Source: Pegoplata infirma
Lineage: Eukaryota; Arthropoda; Insecta; Diptera; Anthomyiidae
Direction: 5' to 3'
NCBI GenBank assembly: GCA_963921195.1
Contig: OY992540.1
Span: 58,908,844 to 58,972,843 of the forward strand
Length of the DNA stretch: 64,000 nucleotides
Below the pieces are notes generated by a model. The model was not told the DNA's origin and did no database searches. It saw only the letters and a list, made by a program, of their open reading frames with translations. The translations under genes and the position numbers were made by a program. Of the stretch, positions 1-10,781 are shown piece after piece. Every line of letters starts with the position of its first letter. Within the stretch, counting starts at the first letter, position 1.

Positions 1-185
1 ATATTAGGATCTTCGTTGATCATAGTATGATTAAAAATTGTCATTTTACAATTGTTGATGATCCTAGTATGATTGTCACAATCATATATATGATCAAATG
101 GATTAACCATACTATGTTGGTCTTCCATTATGAATGATTTGGTGTGCTGCAATCATGTTCCAAACATGTTTTTTCGCTGTATGTT
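1..185. repeat. Dispersed AT-rich repeat, uninterrupted copy
   Basis: This stretch has a second copy at about 7441-7930. Both share blocks such as 'atgatcaaatggattaacca' and 'atcatgttccaaacatgt'. The copy here is continuous, whereas the other is split by a foldback insertion, so this copy acts as the empty-site reference for that insertion. The repeat family itself is not recognised and no coding potential is visible. Confidence 0.7.
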
Positions 186-678
186 GGCACTAATACTTGA
201 ACACATTCCCTGAAACCCTGATTGCATACTACTTATGTACTGTAGTACAAACACACGCATTTACATGTGTGTGAGTACGTTTTATGCATATATTGGGTTT
301 GACTGGGGTATGGACACAAGGTAGTACATATGTTTGAATTTTTATTTTGATGTTTCTGTTGTTATTGTATAAAATACCCAAAGGATTTGTGCATTTAAAA
401 ATAAAAACTTCACAATATATGCTTTGAGAATATTTAATATTGCTTTGTGTTTAAAAATGAAGATAATAATGTTGATGATGATGAAGATGTAGAGAAAGAT
501 ATAAAAAAATGAAGTAATAATAACTCTATAAGACTGATTTAATCGTTTGTGGTGAATATTATGTACCCTCTATATATAGTGTTGGTGCACTCACTTTGTC
601 ATTGTGTGTGTAACACCTTTACATCCACCTCCCTCTCCCGCCACTGGTAACAATCTTGAAGCGATTCGAGAGCTTAAG
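186..678. other. Non-coding AT-rich stretch with a repeat fragment
   Basis: No coding region is visible. Around 560-620 there is a degenerate piece of the dispersed family seen intact at 31.3 kb ('taccctct', 'actcactttgtcattg', 'gtaacacc'). The rest is unremarkable. Confidence 0.5.
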
Positions 679-806
679 CCCCAGTTTCTGTAACACGAAC
701 GTCATTCGTTCGTGACGAATTTGTGTGTATTTTGTTATTGTAACAAAACCAAAATACATGCAAATTCGTCGAAGACGAATGGCGTTCGTATTACAGAAAC
801 TGGGGG
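679..806. mobile_element. Short foldback MITE, about 128 bp
   Basis: The two halves are inverted copies. The left end reads CCCCAGTTTCTGTAACACGA and the right end is its near complement (TCGTATTACAGAAACTGGGG), leaving a spacer of roughly a dozen bases. Flanking TAAG-like bases could be a target duplication, but the exact border is ambiguous by a base. There is no coding capacity. It sits just upstream of the LINE ORF1. Confidence 0.75.
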
Positions 807-890
807 TAAGTGTACATTAGTTGAGTTTCTGTCGGGTCGCAAGGGCGGGCTTTCTCACTCTTACGTCCAAGGCAGAAAATCGCGAATGGC

Positions 891-2451
891 ATGACCAAAG
901 GTTACCTACCCCCCCTTATGATGAGTCCACTATTAAATATAAAATCTGCAAGTGGTACGCAGACTTCGTCTGCTAATCCACCCATGGAGCCCTCTCATAA
1001 AGGTTCCATGGCCGAGGCTCAATATTTGCAGGTCCCAAACTCGTCTGCCCCAACTACTGTCCAGGCGCCTACCTCAGGCTTGGACAGCGGACATGCTACT
1101 GAGGTAGAAAAACCGTCATAACTCACCAGGCAGGATAACATGGATGTGGTTTCAGATTGTGATACCAATGATCAACTTTCGGGCTTGGATGACCTCGCCT
1201 TATTTGGTACCGACGAGTAGAATTACTTGTTGTTGTCCCCCAGACCAGTTTGTAAGGAGAGCGTTACTTCTGAGTCCGAAAAAGGGGTCAAGGGTATTGC
1301 AATTGAAGCCACCGCCTCTGCATCCGCCCAGGTGAAGGATGACACAAAACGTTTGGCAGGCTATAGGCGCTCTCTCAGGTACTTGAGGAAGTTGGCTCAA
1401 CGAGATCCAGCTACCCTAAGTACAGGGGATAAGCGTCTAAAGCGCAAGCACGAATTCCATGTTCGGGTGTACGAAAGGATGACTACACCCGGCATGGATG
1501 ACTCACCAAACGTTAAAGCACAAGATCTGTGCCAAGCTATGGCGACCTCAGATCAGTCTATGCGCCATAGCATCTCCGATGTGCGAAAAACGGACTCCAC
1601 AGTTCCTCGTGGATCCGGACAGATCACGTCCGCTAAATCAGCGATACTGGACACACGTCCCTCCACATCACGTGGTAAGGCTGTAGGTGGTACAAAGATT
1701 TGCGGGGGTTTTACCAATGAAGCCAGAAATGGAGACGGTAAACCGAAGGAGCAAGCCGTACACACCTCGAATAAAGGTGGTACTGCAGGCTCCAAGGCAA
1801 ACACCTCCAAATCTGGTGGCAAGCGGCAAAGATCCGGTGAAGCACAGGTGTCTGAGGGAAAGAGGTTGAAACCTTCAACTAGCTTGAAAACAGCACCTGA
1901 GCTACAAGTAGCCATAATTGACCGAAGTCATCCAGAAGGCAGGATGGCTACGGACAGGTGGCTGCTTATAGAGTAACGGATCCTAAGGTCACTAGTTGAC
2001 GCGCTCAAAGACAGTGAAGGTGATTCTTTCACTGAATTTGACCACGCCAAATGGAATAAGGGCATCAAGATCGTGGGCTGCAGCAATGATAAAGCACTAA
2101 GCTTTCTCAAAACCTGCATCCACGGTTTTGATGACCTTTGGCCTGGGATGAAGGTAGAGGTCGTCCCTGTTGATCAGGTTCCTTACCAGGCCACAGTGAA
2201 GGTATGGATTCCTCCTCCAGTTTTAGAGGATGAATCTATACTTAAAGCTACTTAAACGCCAAAATAAGGGGCTTGATTCTGATGATTGGAGAATCATCAG
2301 GGGACGTGTGAGGGACAAGGGAGACGGTAAGGATCTCTGGCTAAAAATCAACTCAGAGTCCTTGCGCCTTCTACGTCTCTCCAAAGGCGAAGTGAAGTTC
2401 GGGTTGAATCATCTGAAGATGATTCTTCCCAAAGACGAAACGCAAAAATGA
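891..2451 (+). pseudogene. LINE ORF1 relic (DUF4780-type RNA-binding gag-like protein)
   Basis: This is the first ORF of a non-LTR retrotransposon, expected to encode a nucleic-acid-binding protein that coats the element RNA. One frame can be followed from the ATG at 891 to about 2240, broken only by stops at 1119-1121, 1218-1220 and 1974-1976. It then shifts frame and continues to the stop at 2449-2451. The middle is basic and Ser/Thr/Gly-rich. The C-terminal third carries a conserved block around the 1974 stop (IDRSHPEGRM, DRWLLIE) and a 'PGMKVEVV...VKVWIP' block that I recognise as DUF4780-like. A paralogue with the same domain lies at 56688-58097. All three stops are TAA or TAG, as expected from decay of Gln codons, but that is inference. 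It overlaps ORF2 by the bases ATGA. The true start is uncertain. Confidence 0.8.
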
Positions 2452-3290
2452 CTCCTAGCGGCATGAAGGTGGTGCAGATTAATCTGCATCATTGTGATGC
2501 AGCTACGGACGAATTGCTGCGTTTCATGGAGAGGGACGGAATAGACGTGGCTTTAATTCAAGAACCCTGGTTGCTTGCAAACAGGGTTCGGGGATTGAAG
2601 TCACAGAAATTCATGCTCATCTCTCCATCTGGTGAAGGTAGGTTGCGAAGCTGCATTTTGTATAGGAAGGGTATTAATTTATTCCTTCTGTCTCATTAAA
2701 GTCATGGCAATCTAACGGTGGCCGCGCTGGAACGGCAGGGGATGCCAACACTGATCGTTGCATCCATGTACTTGCCATACGATGAGGACGACCCCCCAGC
2801 ACAACATCTGCGAACTCTTATCGAGTACTGCACGAATAAGGGCCAGGATATTGTGGTAGGTGGAGATGCCAATGCTCACCATACATTGTGGGGAAGAGTA
2901 CTGGATACTCTTCAGCATTGATCTCTCAATGGAGAGTAGTATCCCTTATAGGAACCCCAAGAAAACGAACTGGGTTAAATTCCGAAGCCTTGTTAGAGCA
3001 CTACCGGCTCCAGAAATGGATAAACCGGTCAGCATACAGGATTTGGAGGAATCTGTTAGTTTAGTGACGAACGCCCTTAGGGAAGCTTATCTTAAATCCT
3101 GTACAGAGCGCTTGCCTCCGAAGAAGATACATCAACCATGGTGGACCCCGGAACTCAAGCTTCTGAGGACAGAAAGTAGGAAACTCTTCAATAAGGCAAA
3201 GAAAGATAACACGACGGAAGACTGGGAGAACTATCGTCTTAGTTTTAATACTTTTAAGAAGGAAACTTCTAGAGTTTTTCTAGTAATTTG
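2448..3290 (+). pseudogene. LINE ORF2 relic, APE-type endonuclease part only
   Basis: This is the 5' part of LINE ORF2, whose endonuclease nicks target DNA to prime reverse transcription. The start overlaps the ORF1 stop (ATGA). The first block has the APE signatures QINLHHC and ALIQEPW. After an in-frame stop at 2697-2699 the same frame continues with SMYLPYD and the catalytic block GGDANAHHTLWG. Near 2915-2935 the frame jumps straight to a post-endonuclease linker (PYRNPKKTNW, QPWWTPEL), so the end of the endonuclease, including the expected SDH motif, is deleted. The relic ends at about 3285, before any reverse transcriptase motif. The NLHHC style suggests the LOA/R1 group, to be confirmed by a domain search. 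Confidence 0.8.
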
Positions 3291-3969
3291 ACAAGGTCAA
3301 ATTACGTACACCGATGTCATCCCATCGGGCTCAAACAAAGATGAGATACACTCAAAAAAAACCTTGTAAAATTATCAAAAAATCTCGTGATTTTACGAGG
3401 CTATTCCCGTAAAATAGGTGGTAGGTAAAATACTCGTAAAATTATGAGGAATTCCTCGTAAATTTGAATGTGCCAAAAATTGGCAAAATAACCAATTTTA
3501 AATTAACTTTATCCTCGTAATAAATTTTTAAAAATTTTGTCAACTTTTTTTTTTAATATTTTTCAAAAAAAAAAAAAAAATGTTGTCCGGGGATAGAAAA
3601 TTTACAAAAATGCCTGCGAATTTTGTACTCTTGCCCAAAACATTAAATCATGATAATGTTTTGCGGAAGATTTGGGTGTACTTGCCAAAGCAAAGTTTTT
3701 TTAGAAAAAATAATGTTGTGTTACTTTGCTATTCCATGCAAACGAATTGAAATATCAGTCGAGGACCCCATTAAAAAACCAAAAGAGCTGTACATTTCGT
3801 AAGTAAGTGCAAAAATAAGTGCAAAAAAGTGTTTTTACATTTTGGAGAGTATAAAAGATTCGGCACCAAAGAATATAACACTCTCACTTGTTTTATGTAT
3901 ATTTGATAAACAAACGCAAATTTTTATGCGAAAAGCTTAGACTTGGTGAAAAAGCAGTTTTGGTAAATT
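3291..3969. other. Non-coding repeat fragments
   Basis: At 3342-3480 lies one end of a repeat beginning ACACTCAAAAAAAACCTTGT, also seen in inverse orientation near 36.7 kb and in part near 41.7-42.4 kb. At about 3745-3780 there is a short piece of the dispersed 'gaggaccccat' family. Nothing coding is seen. Confidence 0.5.
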
Positions 3970-4745
3970 TTTTTTTTTTTTTCACGAAAAACAAAATTAT
4001 GTTAAAAAAAAATTTAATGAACCAAAAATTTTTGTTGAAAAAAATTTTAATGAAAAAAAGTTTTTGATGAATTTTTTTGATGAAAAGAAAAATTTTTGGA
4101 TTTAAAAAAAAAATTGATGAAAAAAAATATGAACAAAAAAAAATTTTTGGTGAGAAAAAAATTCATAATAAAATATTTGATAAAAAAATTTTATAAAAAA
4201 AAATTATGAAAAAAATATGATAAAAAAAATAATAATAAAAAAAAAATTTAATGAAAAAAAAAAATTTGATGAAAAAAAAAATTAATGAAAAAAAATTGAT
4301 GAAAAAAAATTTAATAAAAAAACAAAAAAATTTATGAAAAAAAAATTTTGATGAAAAAAAAAAATTGATGAAAAAAAAAATTTGATGAAAAAAAAAAATT
4401 TTTTGATGAAAAAAAAAAAAAATTGGTGAAAAAAAAATTTATGAAAAAAAAAAAAAAAATTTTATAAAAAAAAAAAATGTTCGATGAAAAAAAAAATTTG
4501 ATGCAAAAAAAAAAATTTGACGAAAAAAAATTTGATGAAAAAAAAAAAATTGATGAAAAAAAAAAATTTGATGGAAAAAAAAAATTTGATAAAAAAAAAA
4601 GTTTGATGAAAACAAAAATTTATGAAAAAAAAAAAATTGATGAAAAAAAAAATTTGAGAAAAAAAATTTTGATGAAAAAAAAAAAAATGACGAAAAAAAT
4701 ATGAAAAAAAAAAATTTGATGAAAAAAAAAAAATTTTTTGTTGAA
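3970..4745. repeat. A-rich minisatellite, unit like GATGAAAAAAAATTT
   Basis: Irregular tandem copies of a roughly 12-18 bp unit of the form (GATG)(A)n(TTT) fill the stretch. Open frames across it are low-complexity Lys/Asp/Phe artefacts, not genes. The right border (GTTAC, then TTTTTATTCACCAGCTGG) matches the right border of the array at 12655-13085, so the array appears to be part of a mobile repeat. Confidence 0.85.
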
Positions 4746-5077
4746 AAATAATTTTGTTACTTTTTATTCACCAGCTGGTGAAAAACAGTTTTATTCACCA
4801 CAAGGTGAATTATTATCCAAGTTACAAACCCAAGTTATTAAAATTTTTGGTTTTAACCCTGCTGTTAGGTTAAGCCCATTTGGTCCAATTTTTTGATTGT
4901 TTCCTTTGTAACTTTTGAACGGTGATATATACTAGCTTATATTTTTTGCTCATGGAGTCTTTTTATAAAGCAATGTTATTTACAAAAAAATCTAGGTTCT
5001 GACTTAAACCAGGACTGAGAAAAATAAAAAGTTACGTTTCTTAGGTTAAGGGACCATTTGGTCCATAGTATATTTTC

Positions 5078-5703
5078 ACCTGCGATTTCGATAGCCGGAG
5101 CCCATGAAACGTCGATTTTAGAAAATAGGATGCACGCATTCAAAGCGGGTATTCCGGCAAAACTTTTAAAATGGTGACGGCCATGTAATGCATTACCATG
5201 TAATGCATATAAAAAAAAACAAAAATATGAATTTTTTCCCTATCGCTTACCATAGGCATAACTTTTTTGTATTTTTCACGCATTATGTAAAACTTATGCG
5301 CTACTTTGAGTCTTATCCCAAACAAAAATCATTAATCCTATCCCTTTACTTGTTTGATTCTTTTTGTTTGGGATGTCACTCAAAGTAATGCATGAGTTGA
5401 AAAATAAATATAGGGAATGCCTATGGTAAGCGGTAGGCGAAAATTAATGCACATTTTTTAATTTTTATTGGGCTATGCATTACATGGTAATGCATTACAT
5501 AACCGTTGCCATGTTTAAGGTTTTGCTGGGATATCAAGTATGTTTGCAAATACAACGTTAGGCCATAGATTTCTTGCGCGTTTCGTGCTGTAGGAACCAA
5601 CCATTTGATCAGCAATATCCACGCCCCCTAAATGAGATGAATCATTAGAAATTATAGGAAAAACAAAACTAACATATGTACCTTTTGTTGAATTGTAATA
5701 CAA
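5078..5703 (-). pseudogene. piggyBac transposase C-terminal relic, split by a MITE
   Basis: This fragment encodes part of the DDE transposase of a piggyBac-type element, the enzyme that cuts and re-joins DNA at TTAA. On the minus strand, 5703 down to about 5534 encodes the family block with HLGGVDIADQMVGSY, whose aspartates are in the 'GGVDxxD' catalytic-region motif, followed by NLWPNVVFANILDI. The frame is then interrupted by the insertion at 5153-5531 and resumes on the far side (about 5150 to 5078) with LNACILFSKIDVSW. Removing the insert and one TAT copy restores continuity of the reading. The N-terminal two thirds with the earlier catalytic aspartates is absent. It lies inside the TTAA-bounded element, which supports the call. 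Confidence 0.85.
5153..5531. mobile_element. MITE with CCCAGCAAAAC-type ends, TAT duplication
   Basis: The ends are inverted copies: TCCGGCAAAACTTTTAAAAT on the left and, on the reverse strand, TCCCAGCAAAACCTTAAACA on the right. TAT flanks both sides (5150-5152 and 5532-5534). Each arm carries the self-complementary block ATGCATTACCATGTAATGCA. It is inserted into the piggyBac transposase frame. A longer relative is at 39781-40487. No coding capacity is visible. Confidence 0.85.
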
Positions 5704-5773
5704 AACAATCTCTAAAGTAAAGAATATGAAAAAAGGGAATCCCTCAACAAATGTTTACATTAGCTGTGTTAAG

Positions 5774-6291
5774 TAGAGATGGGTGCTGGTCACGTGATTT
5801 GCGAGGTTCTCGTGAATCACGCGTGACTCACGCTCGAGCGAAAGTCTAGTTAATTACGAGAATCATGCTTGAGTGAGTGTGATTCCAAAACTTTTATGTG
5901 TGAGTGTTTAGAAATCGAGCCTAATTTTTGCGTGATTGCTATTTTTCTTGCGTGATTCAATATTATTTTTATTGTTTTCAGTTTTATTTATAGTTTTATT
6001 TTTATTTTTGTTTAGCAATCAGTTAAAATTCAAATTAACGGTCTGCTAACATATGAAATTTTTTTTTTTAATTTCCTTAAAATTGTGTGTTTGTAAGTGA
6101 ATGTTGCGTGAATTGGGGTGAGCGTAATTATGAATCACGTGAGTCACGCATGATCGTAACTTATTTTAGTTTTACTGACGTGAGCAGTAAGTGAGCGCGA
6201 GTAAAGAAAAAAATCGAGTGAGTGATTCATGAGCGATTATAATATTTCTTGCGTGAGCGTGACCCAAAGTTCACTCACGCACCCATCTCTA
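5774..6291. mobile_element. hAT-like MITE rich in GTGAGTGA / TCACGTGA words
   Basis: The termini TAGAGATGGGTG and CACCCATCTCTA are perfect inverted repeats. Flanking octamers gtgttaag and acgtttag are only partly alike, so an 8-bp hAT duplication is suggestive but decayed. Subterminal DNA is packed with variants of 'gtgattcacg' and 'gagtgagtg'. Related sequence occurs at 11126-11885 and 40106-40215. It is nested in the piggyBac relic. Confidence 0.7.
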
Positions 6292-6452
6292 ACGTTTAGT
6301 AAAGCTTAAAATAATCGTATTTAGGTAAGATATGATCCAAAATATATACAAATATAATATTAAATTGTTATTTTGTTTGAATATTATGTATGGACCAAAT
6401 GGTCCACTAACCTAACATCCGTAAGTTTTTTCTAACCTAACAGCAGGGTTAA

Positions 6453-7440
6453 GAAAATTAAAATAGTAATTCTTGTTTTCTTTTTCGTTAATTGTTAGTT
6501 TATATAGTCAAACTGAGGTGGCGTCCTGCAACTTTTTTAAAATTAGACACCAGACTAAAAACATTATCATGTTAAAAAAAAAAGTTTTTGAGCAAAGTAC
6601 AAGATTTTTTGTTAAAAAACAAGGAAAATTATTAAATATTGGTAGAACGGGATTACAAGGCATTTTACCAGGCGTTTTACTAGTTTTTTTTTTTTTTTTT
6701 TTTTGAGTGTATGTCTTAAATACATAAAAAAATTTTATAAAGATGATTATAAGTAAATTTTTAATTCCGTCAATAAAAAAATTACTCAAATTTTATTTAA
6801 AAATTTAAGCAAGTGATTACTCAAATTGTTTTTCTCAATATTATTTTCTGTGTTACATTCACAAAATCACTTTTATTAAAATAGTTTTTTTTCTTTTCTT
6901 ATAAAATGTTTCAAATCAAAATAAATTTTTGAAAAATGATATAGAGAATCCCACAACATATTTTTTTAAACAATGGCAATAGACAACTAACTCACACTGT
7001 GTGTGTTACAATCATTAATTTTACAATATTTTTTAAAGTTAAAAAATTGAACCCTTAGTTGACCTGTTCAGTTTAACATGACTTCATGTTTGTCTGTCTG
7101 TCTGCATTCTGCGGGCTATGACTTTTATTATTTGGTACTACATACATATATATATGTATATTTCGCTTATGAGTTCTTGTGAATGGTTTTAAAATGTTAA
7201 TGATTGAAATTATATGTCTATTTGATTATATTAATCGGTTATTTAATATGTTGACAGCTTATATACTACATACATATGTGAGTATTATTATGGTTTATGT
7301 CAGAATTTTAAAAGAATTTAACTGAAAATTACATCGGTAAAGCAAAATTTAAATTATAAAGAGTCGCTGCGAAGAAACATGATTGCGACAACCATAATGA
7401 AGGGGCAACATAGTATGATTGATAACTTTATCATAACATG
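6453..7440. other. Non-coding AT-rich stretch
   Basis: At 6680-6860 there is a homopolymer T run, then a partial end of the MITE family found at 37902 and 43180 ('aagtgattactcaaatt', 'ttttctgtg'). A short TCTG run lies near 7091. Otherwise I see nothing functional. Confidence 0.5.
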
Positions 7441-7930
7441 ATTGTAGTGATCATATTATGATCTTCTCTGATTATAGTATGTAAAAACAATTTTCATTTA
7501 TAATTGTTAATGATCATACTATGATTCTCACAATCATTTATGAGCAAATCCATGGGAAATTTAACTGACGGATCACCGATTTTGTTAAGTTTTGGTAATT
7601 TATTGGAGCTTTGTAAATGACTAAAAACATATTTTTTTTTATCAATACTTTGGAAGATATGGTCGTTTAAAAAACGCTTTTTTGACAATATTGACTTTTT
7701 TACAGTTTTTTAATTTTTGTGCTCGGAAATTGATCGATCAAATTGATTGATGCAAAAAAAATATGTTTTTTAATCATTTACGAAGCTCTATCAAATATCC
7801 AAAAATTATCAAAATCGGTGATCCGTTCGTTAAATTTCCCATTGACTTGCTCATATATGATCAAATGGATTAACCATACTATGTTGCCCCTCCATTATGG
7901 TGCTGCGATCATGTTCCAAACATGTATTTT
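7441..7930. repeat. Dispersed AT-rich repeat, interrupted copy
   Basis: This matches 1-185 on both sides of an insertion at 7542-7852. The left part contains 'tgatcatactatgattctca' and the right part 'atgatcaaatggattaacca'. Comparison of the two copies defines the insertion precisely. Confidence 0.7.
7542..7852. mobile_element. Foldback MITE with GAGCAARTC... ends
   Basis: The arms of about 115 bp are inverted copies: GAGCAAATCCATGGGAAATT on the left and, in reverse complement, GAGCAAGTCAATGGGAAATT on the right. The arms continue through 'ggatcaccgattttg'. The copy at 1-185 lacks this block. A solitary related end, 'ttaaatttcccatggactcg', is present near 32775. No coding capacity is visible. 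Confidence 0.85.
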
Positions 7931-9660
7931 TTTTTTTGTTTTTTCTCAGTTTGTATGTGAAATTAGAATGTTTAGAAATGATTTAATTCATTTAAATCCT
8001 GCATTATACAAATATACTCTATATGTAGATAGAATTATATTGTGTTTCATTTGATGGTGTTAAATAATTAAAATTGAAGTTAAATAGTTTTTTTATATTG
8101 ATATATTTTTCACATTTAATAAAAATTAATTACTACCATCTAAAAGGCTTTTTAAAATAGTATTAATTGATGTTTACTCTTAACGTGTATTTAAAATTAA
8201 GCTTTACATGTTATTTATAAATAAAATATTCAAATGTACATATTGACAATTTTCATTAATTGCTTTAACTAAAAATAAATACTCAATTGTCCCAGTTTAA
8301 ATAGAAAATGCTTAACATATAAACATTTCTCACTGGGTAGTTTCGCAAAAAAACGCATTTTAAAATTTTCAAAATACTGGATTCAAAATTTCATTTGGTG
8401 AACCACAGATATCACTTTTCAGACAAACACAATGTATAAATTTGCACTCAAAATATTTTGTAGTCAAAAACAAATTAAAAACACATTTAAAACCAGTGAA
8501 TAAACACTTGAAAACCATCCCAGTAATTATTCATTTGTTTTAACAAACATCAACATTTATTTTTTACTCTTGACAAATTTTTCTAAAATAAAAAACATTA
8601 AACATTAAAAAAATAAGTTTTTTCATTCATTTTTACCAACAAATTCGAAAAAAATAACTTACGAAAACATTAAAAATTAATGATAGTTCTGTTATTTTTA
8701 CCAACAAATTCCAAAAAAATAACCTACGAAAACATTTAAAATTAATGATTTCGTAGGTTATTTTTTGCAATTTTTTATTGAAATATTTTTTTAAAAATTT
8801 TTAAAAAAATTTTGGGGAATCGATCCCGCAATCAACTACATTCTGGCCAGACACTCTACCCATCGTGCCAAAGCCACTTGATACAAACATATTTTTATAT
8901 TTCTATAAATAATTTTTTGAATTTTTTTCTACAAAAAAATAACCTACTTGTGTAGGTAAAAACTAATGATATCTCATTAAAAAATACCAACAATTAAAAA
9001 AAAAATTACGTACACAAATCGTTAAAAATTTAAAGAATAATCAGTAGTTTTTACTTACAGAACAAAAATAAATGACTTTAAAAATTAAATGTTAATGAAA
9101 GTCTTTATATTTAGTGTGTTATTTTTGAAACATAGGACAGAAGTAGTCATTAATAAAAACTGAACATCAAACAAATGTTATTTCTTTTAAAAACGACTAA
9201 ACATAAAACTTTTTTAATAAACTACAAACAGTTAATGACATAATTTTTTGAGTGTGGAAAAGTATAAATCCGTTTAGAGGCTACACAAGTTTTTAGTTTG
9301 AGCTTCAGCCCTAAATATCTACAGCGCCCCATATCGGAGGGCATTTTTCTAATGAACTAAATTTTCTAATTAATCATATGATTACACTTCCGCAAAATTA
9401 AAGTTTCTCATAAATTATTATGTAAGTGATTAACCAAAAGTGTAAGTATGTGTCTTAAAAATATATTAAACAATGGATGTCTTTAAGAATTTTTAATAAT
9501 TTTATACTGTAACTTAAATTAATTTAAGTAAACTCCCTTTTTTTATATGACTAATTGAACATCAATTAAAGAATAAGTTCTATGTATTTAAACTAACTCA
9601 TACAAAATGACCACAAGTGTATTATTACGACAAATATACAACAGATAATATGGACACACG
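7931..9660. other. Non-coding repeat-derived DNA
   Basis: AT-rich sequence with no supportable gene. A tRNA-like block lies at 8820-8884. A right terminus 'cataattttttgagtgt' near 9238-9254 matches the end of the MITE at 10216-10779, suggesting a decayed larger relative whose left end I could not locate. Short direct repeats of 'aaaaataacctacgaaaaca' lie around 8650-8740. Confidence 0.45.
8820..8884 (-). repeat. tRNA-like SINE head (pol III promoter-like boxes)
   Basis: Read on the minus strand, the block has a box-A-like TGGCACGATGG, a D-arm-like GCAC/GTGT pairing and a box-B-like GGGATCGATTCCC T-arm. Spacing is close to that of a tRNA. It is flanked by A/T runs and lacks a clean acceptor stem, so it looks like a tRNA-derived SINE rather than a working tRNA. 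Confidence 0.5.
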
Positions 9661-9892
9661 GTGCGGAAAAACTACATTCAGATAAAAAAAATAAAAATTT
9701 TGGAAAAATTCACAAAAAAAAAAAAACAAGTAAAAAAGTTAAATTCGGCCTTGCCGAATGTATGGATACACTCAACAAGGTCACAAAGATTATTTAAAAA
9801 AAAAAAAAAAAATTCAGCGAAAAAAAAAAAATTGTTGGTGAAAAAAAAATTCACGGAATTTTTTTTTTTCTAAAAAAATATATCTGTCTTAT
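9661..9892. other. A/T-run rich DNA
   Basis: Poly-A and poly-T runs with the phrase 'aaattcggccttgccgaatg', a motif that recurs beside the dispersed repeat family elsewhere in the window. The open frame across it is low complexity. Confidence 0.5.
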
Positions 9893-10205
9893 TTAAATAC
9901 CAATCCGAATACAATTTTGTTTACATTTGTTAACCACCAGCCGAATTAAAGCATTTTGTGTTTTTAGGTTATGTAGAATGTACCAAAATTTTCGAGGTAT
10001 CCTTACATTTTCGTTCATAACTTTTGATCCACTGAACCGATATTGCTCAAATGCAATATCAAACAAGTTTAATATTTTGGCCGTAATCACTATTTCAACA
10101 GACAGACGGACATTGCTAGAATGTCTTAGAATCGATCCCTGATAAATAATATATACTTTATGGGGTCCCAGACCGATATCTCGATATGTTACAAATGAAA
10201 TGACA
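9893..10205 (-). repeat. Dispersed repeat family A fragment, reverse orientation
   Basis: Contains the family core in reverse: 'cagacagacggacattgcta', 'atactttatggggtccc' and 'gttacaaatgaaatgacaa'. Other copies are at 14600, 31296, 37281 and 62541. The family is abundant and non-coding. I cannot name it with certainty. Confidence 0.7.
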
Positions 10206-10215
10206 AACCTACATA

Positions 10216-10779
10216 CACTCAAAAAATTATGTTAGTAAAATCAACTGAAAATGTCAGTTAAAATAACTACTTTGTAAGTTGTTTTGGGGTCAACTACTTT
10301 TTCAGTTAAATCAACTAACAATGTTAGTTATTTTAACTGACAAAAAACAACTGACTTATGTAGTAAAAATTACTAACATTTGTAGTCAAAACAACTAATA
10401 TGTAGTAAAAATAAAATAAACAATATATAATTTTTTTTTCAAAAAATTTTTCAGATAAAAAATTGAAGACCAAATTTTTTCAAAGTTTTTTTTTTTTTTT
10501 TAAAGTTGTTTTTAAAAACGAAAATTTATTTATTTTTTTTAAAAAAAACTTTGAAAATTTTTCAGAAATAAGAAAATAAAATTAACTACTTTAAATAACT
10601 GTTACTACATTACAGTACTTTTTTGTTAGTTATTCAAAAAAAACGACTCAAAATAACTAACAGAAATAGTTGTTTGATATTTTTCATACAAAAATAACTG
10701 ACTTTGTAGTTAAAAATAACTTACTACTGTAAAATATACAAACAACTAACATGTAGTAACTTACATAATTTTCTGAGTG
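10216..10779. mobile_element. MITE with TA duplication, ends CACTCARAAAATTATGT
   Basis: TA dinucleotides at 10214-10215 and 10780-10781 flank inverted ends: CACTCAAAAAATTATGT on the left and ACATAATTTTCTGAGTG on the right. The interior is full of 'aactaac'/'gttagtt' words on both strands. The TA target suggests Tc1/mariner-type mobilisation, which is inference. No coding capacity is visible. It lies inside a decayed family A region. Confidence 0.85.
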
Positions 10780-10781
10780 TA

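Larger units (their letters stand above)
4857..6448. mobile_element. piggyBac-type transposon relic with TTAA target sites
   Basis: TTAA occurs at 4853-4856 and 6449-6452, directly outside inverted termini: CCCTGCTGTTAGGTTA on the left and TAACCTAACAGCAGGG on the right. This is the diagnostic arrangement of the piggyBac superfamily. A second internal inverted block (ATTTGGTCC / GGACCAAAT) follows each end. Transposase remnants lie on the minus strand. Two other elements are nested inside (5153-5531 and 5774-6291), so the host copy is old. Length including inserts is 1,592 bp. Confidence 0.9.

Noticed and set aside
1553..1915. Antisense frame of 120 codons
   Set aside because: It is a shadow of the LINE ORF1 on the other strand; the sense frame carries the recognisable domain.
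4477..4704. Open frame of Lys/Asp/Phe-rich protein
   Set aside because: It is the translation of the A-rich minisatellite and has no independent support.
8820..8884. Functional tRNA gene
   Set aside because: T-arm and box-like motifs are present, but the acceptor stem and anticodon arm do not pair properly; a SINE head is more likely.
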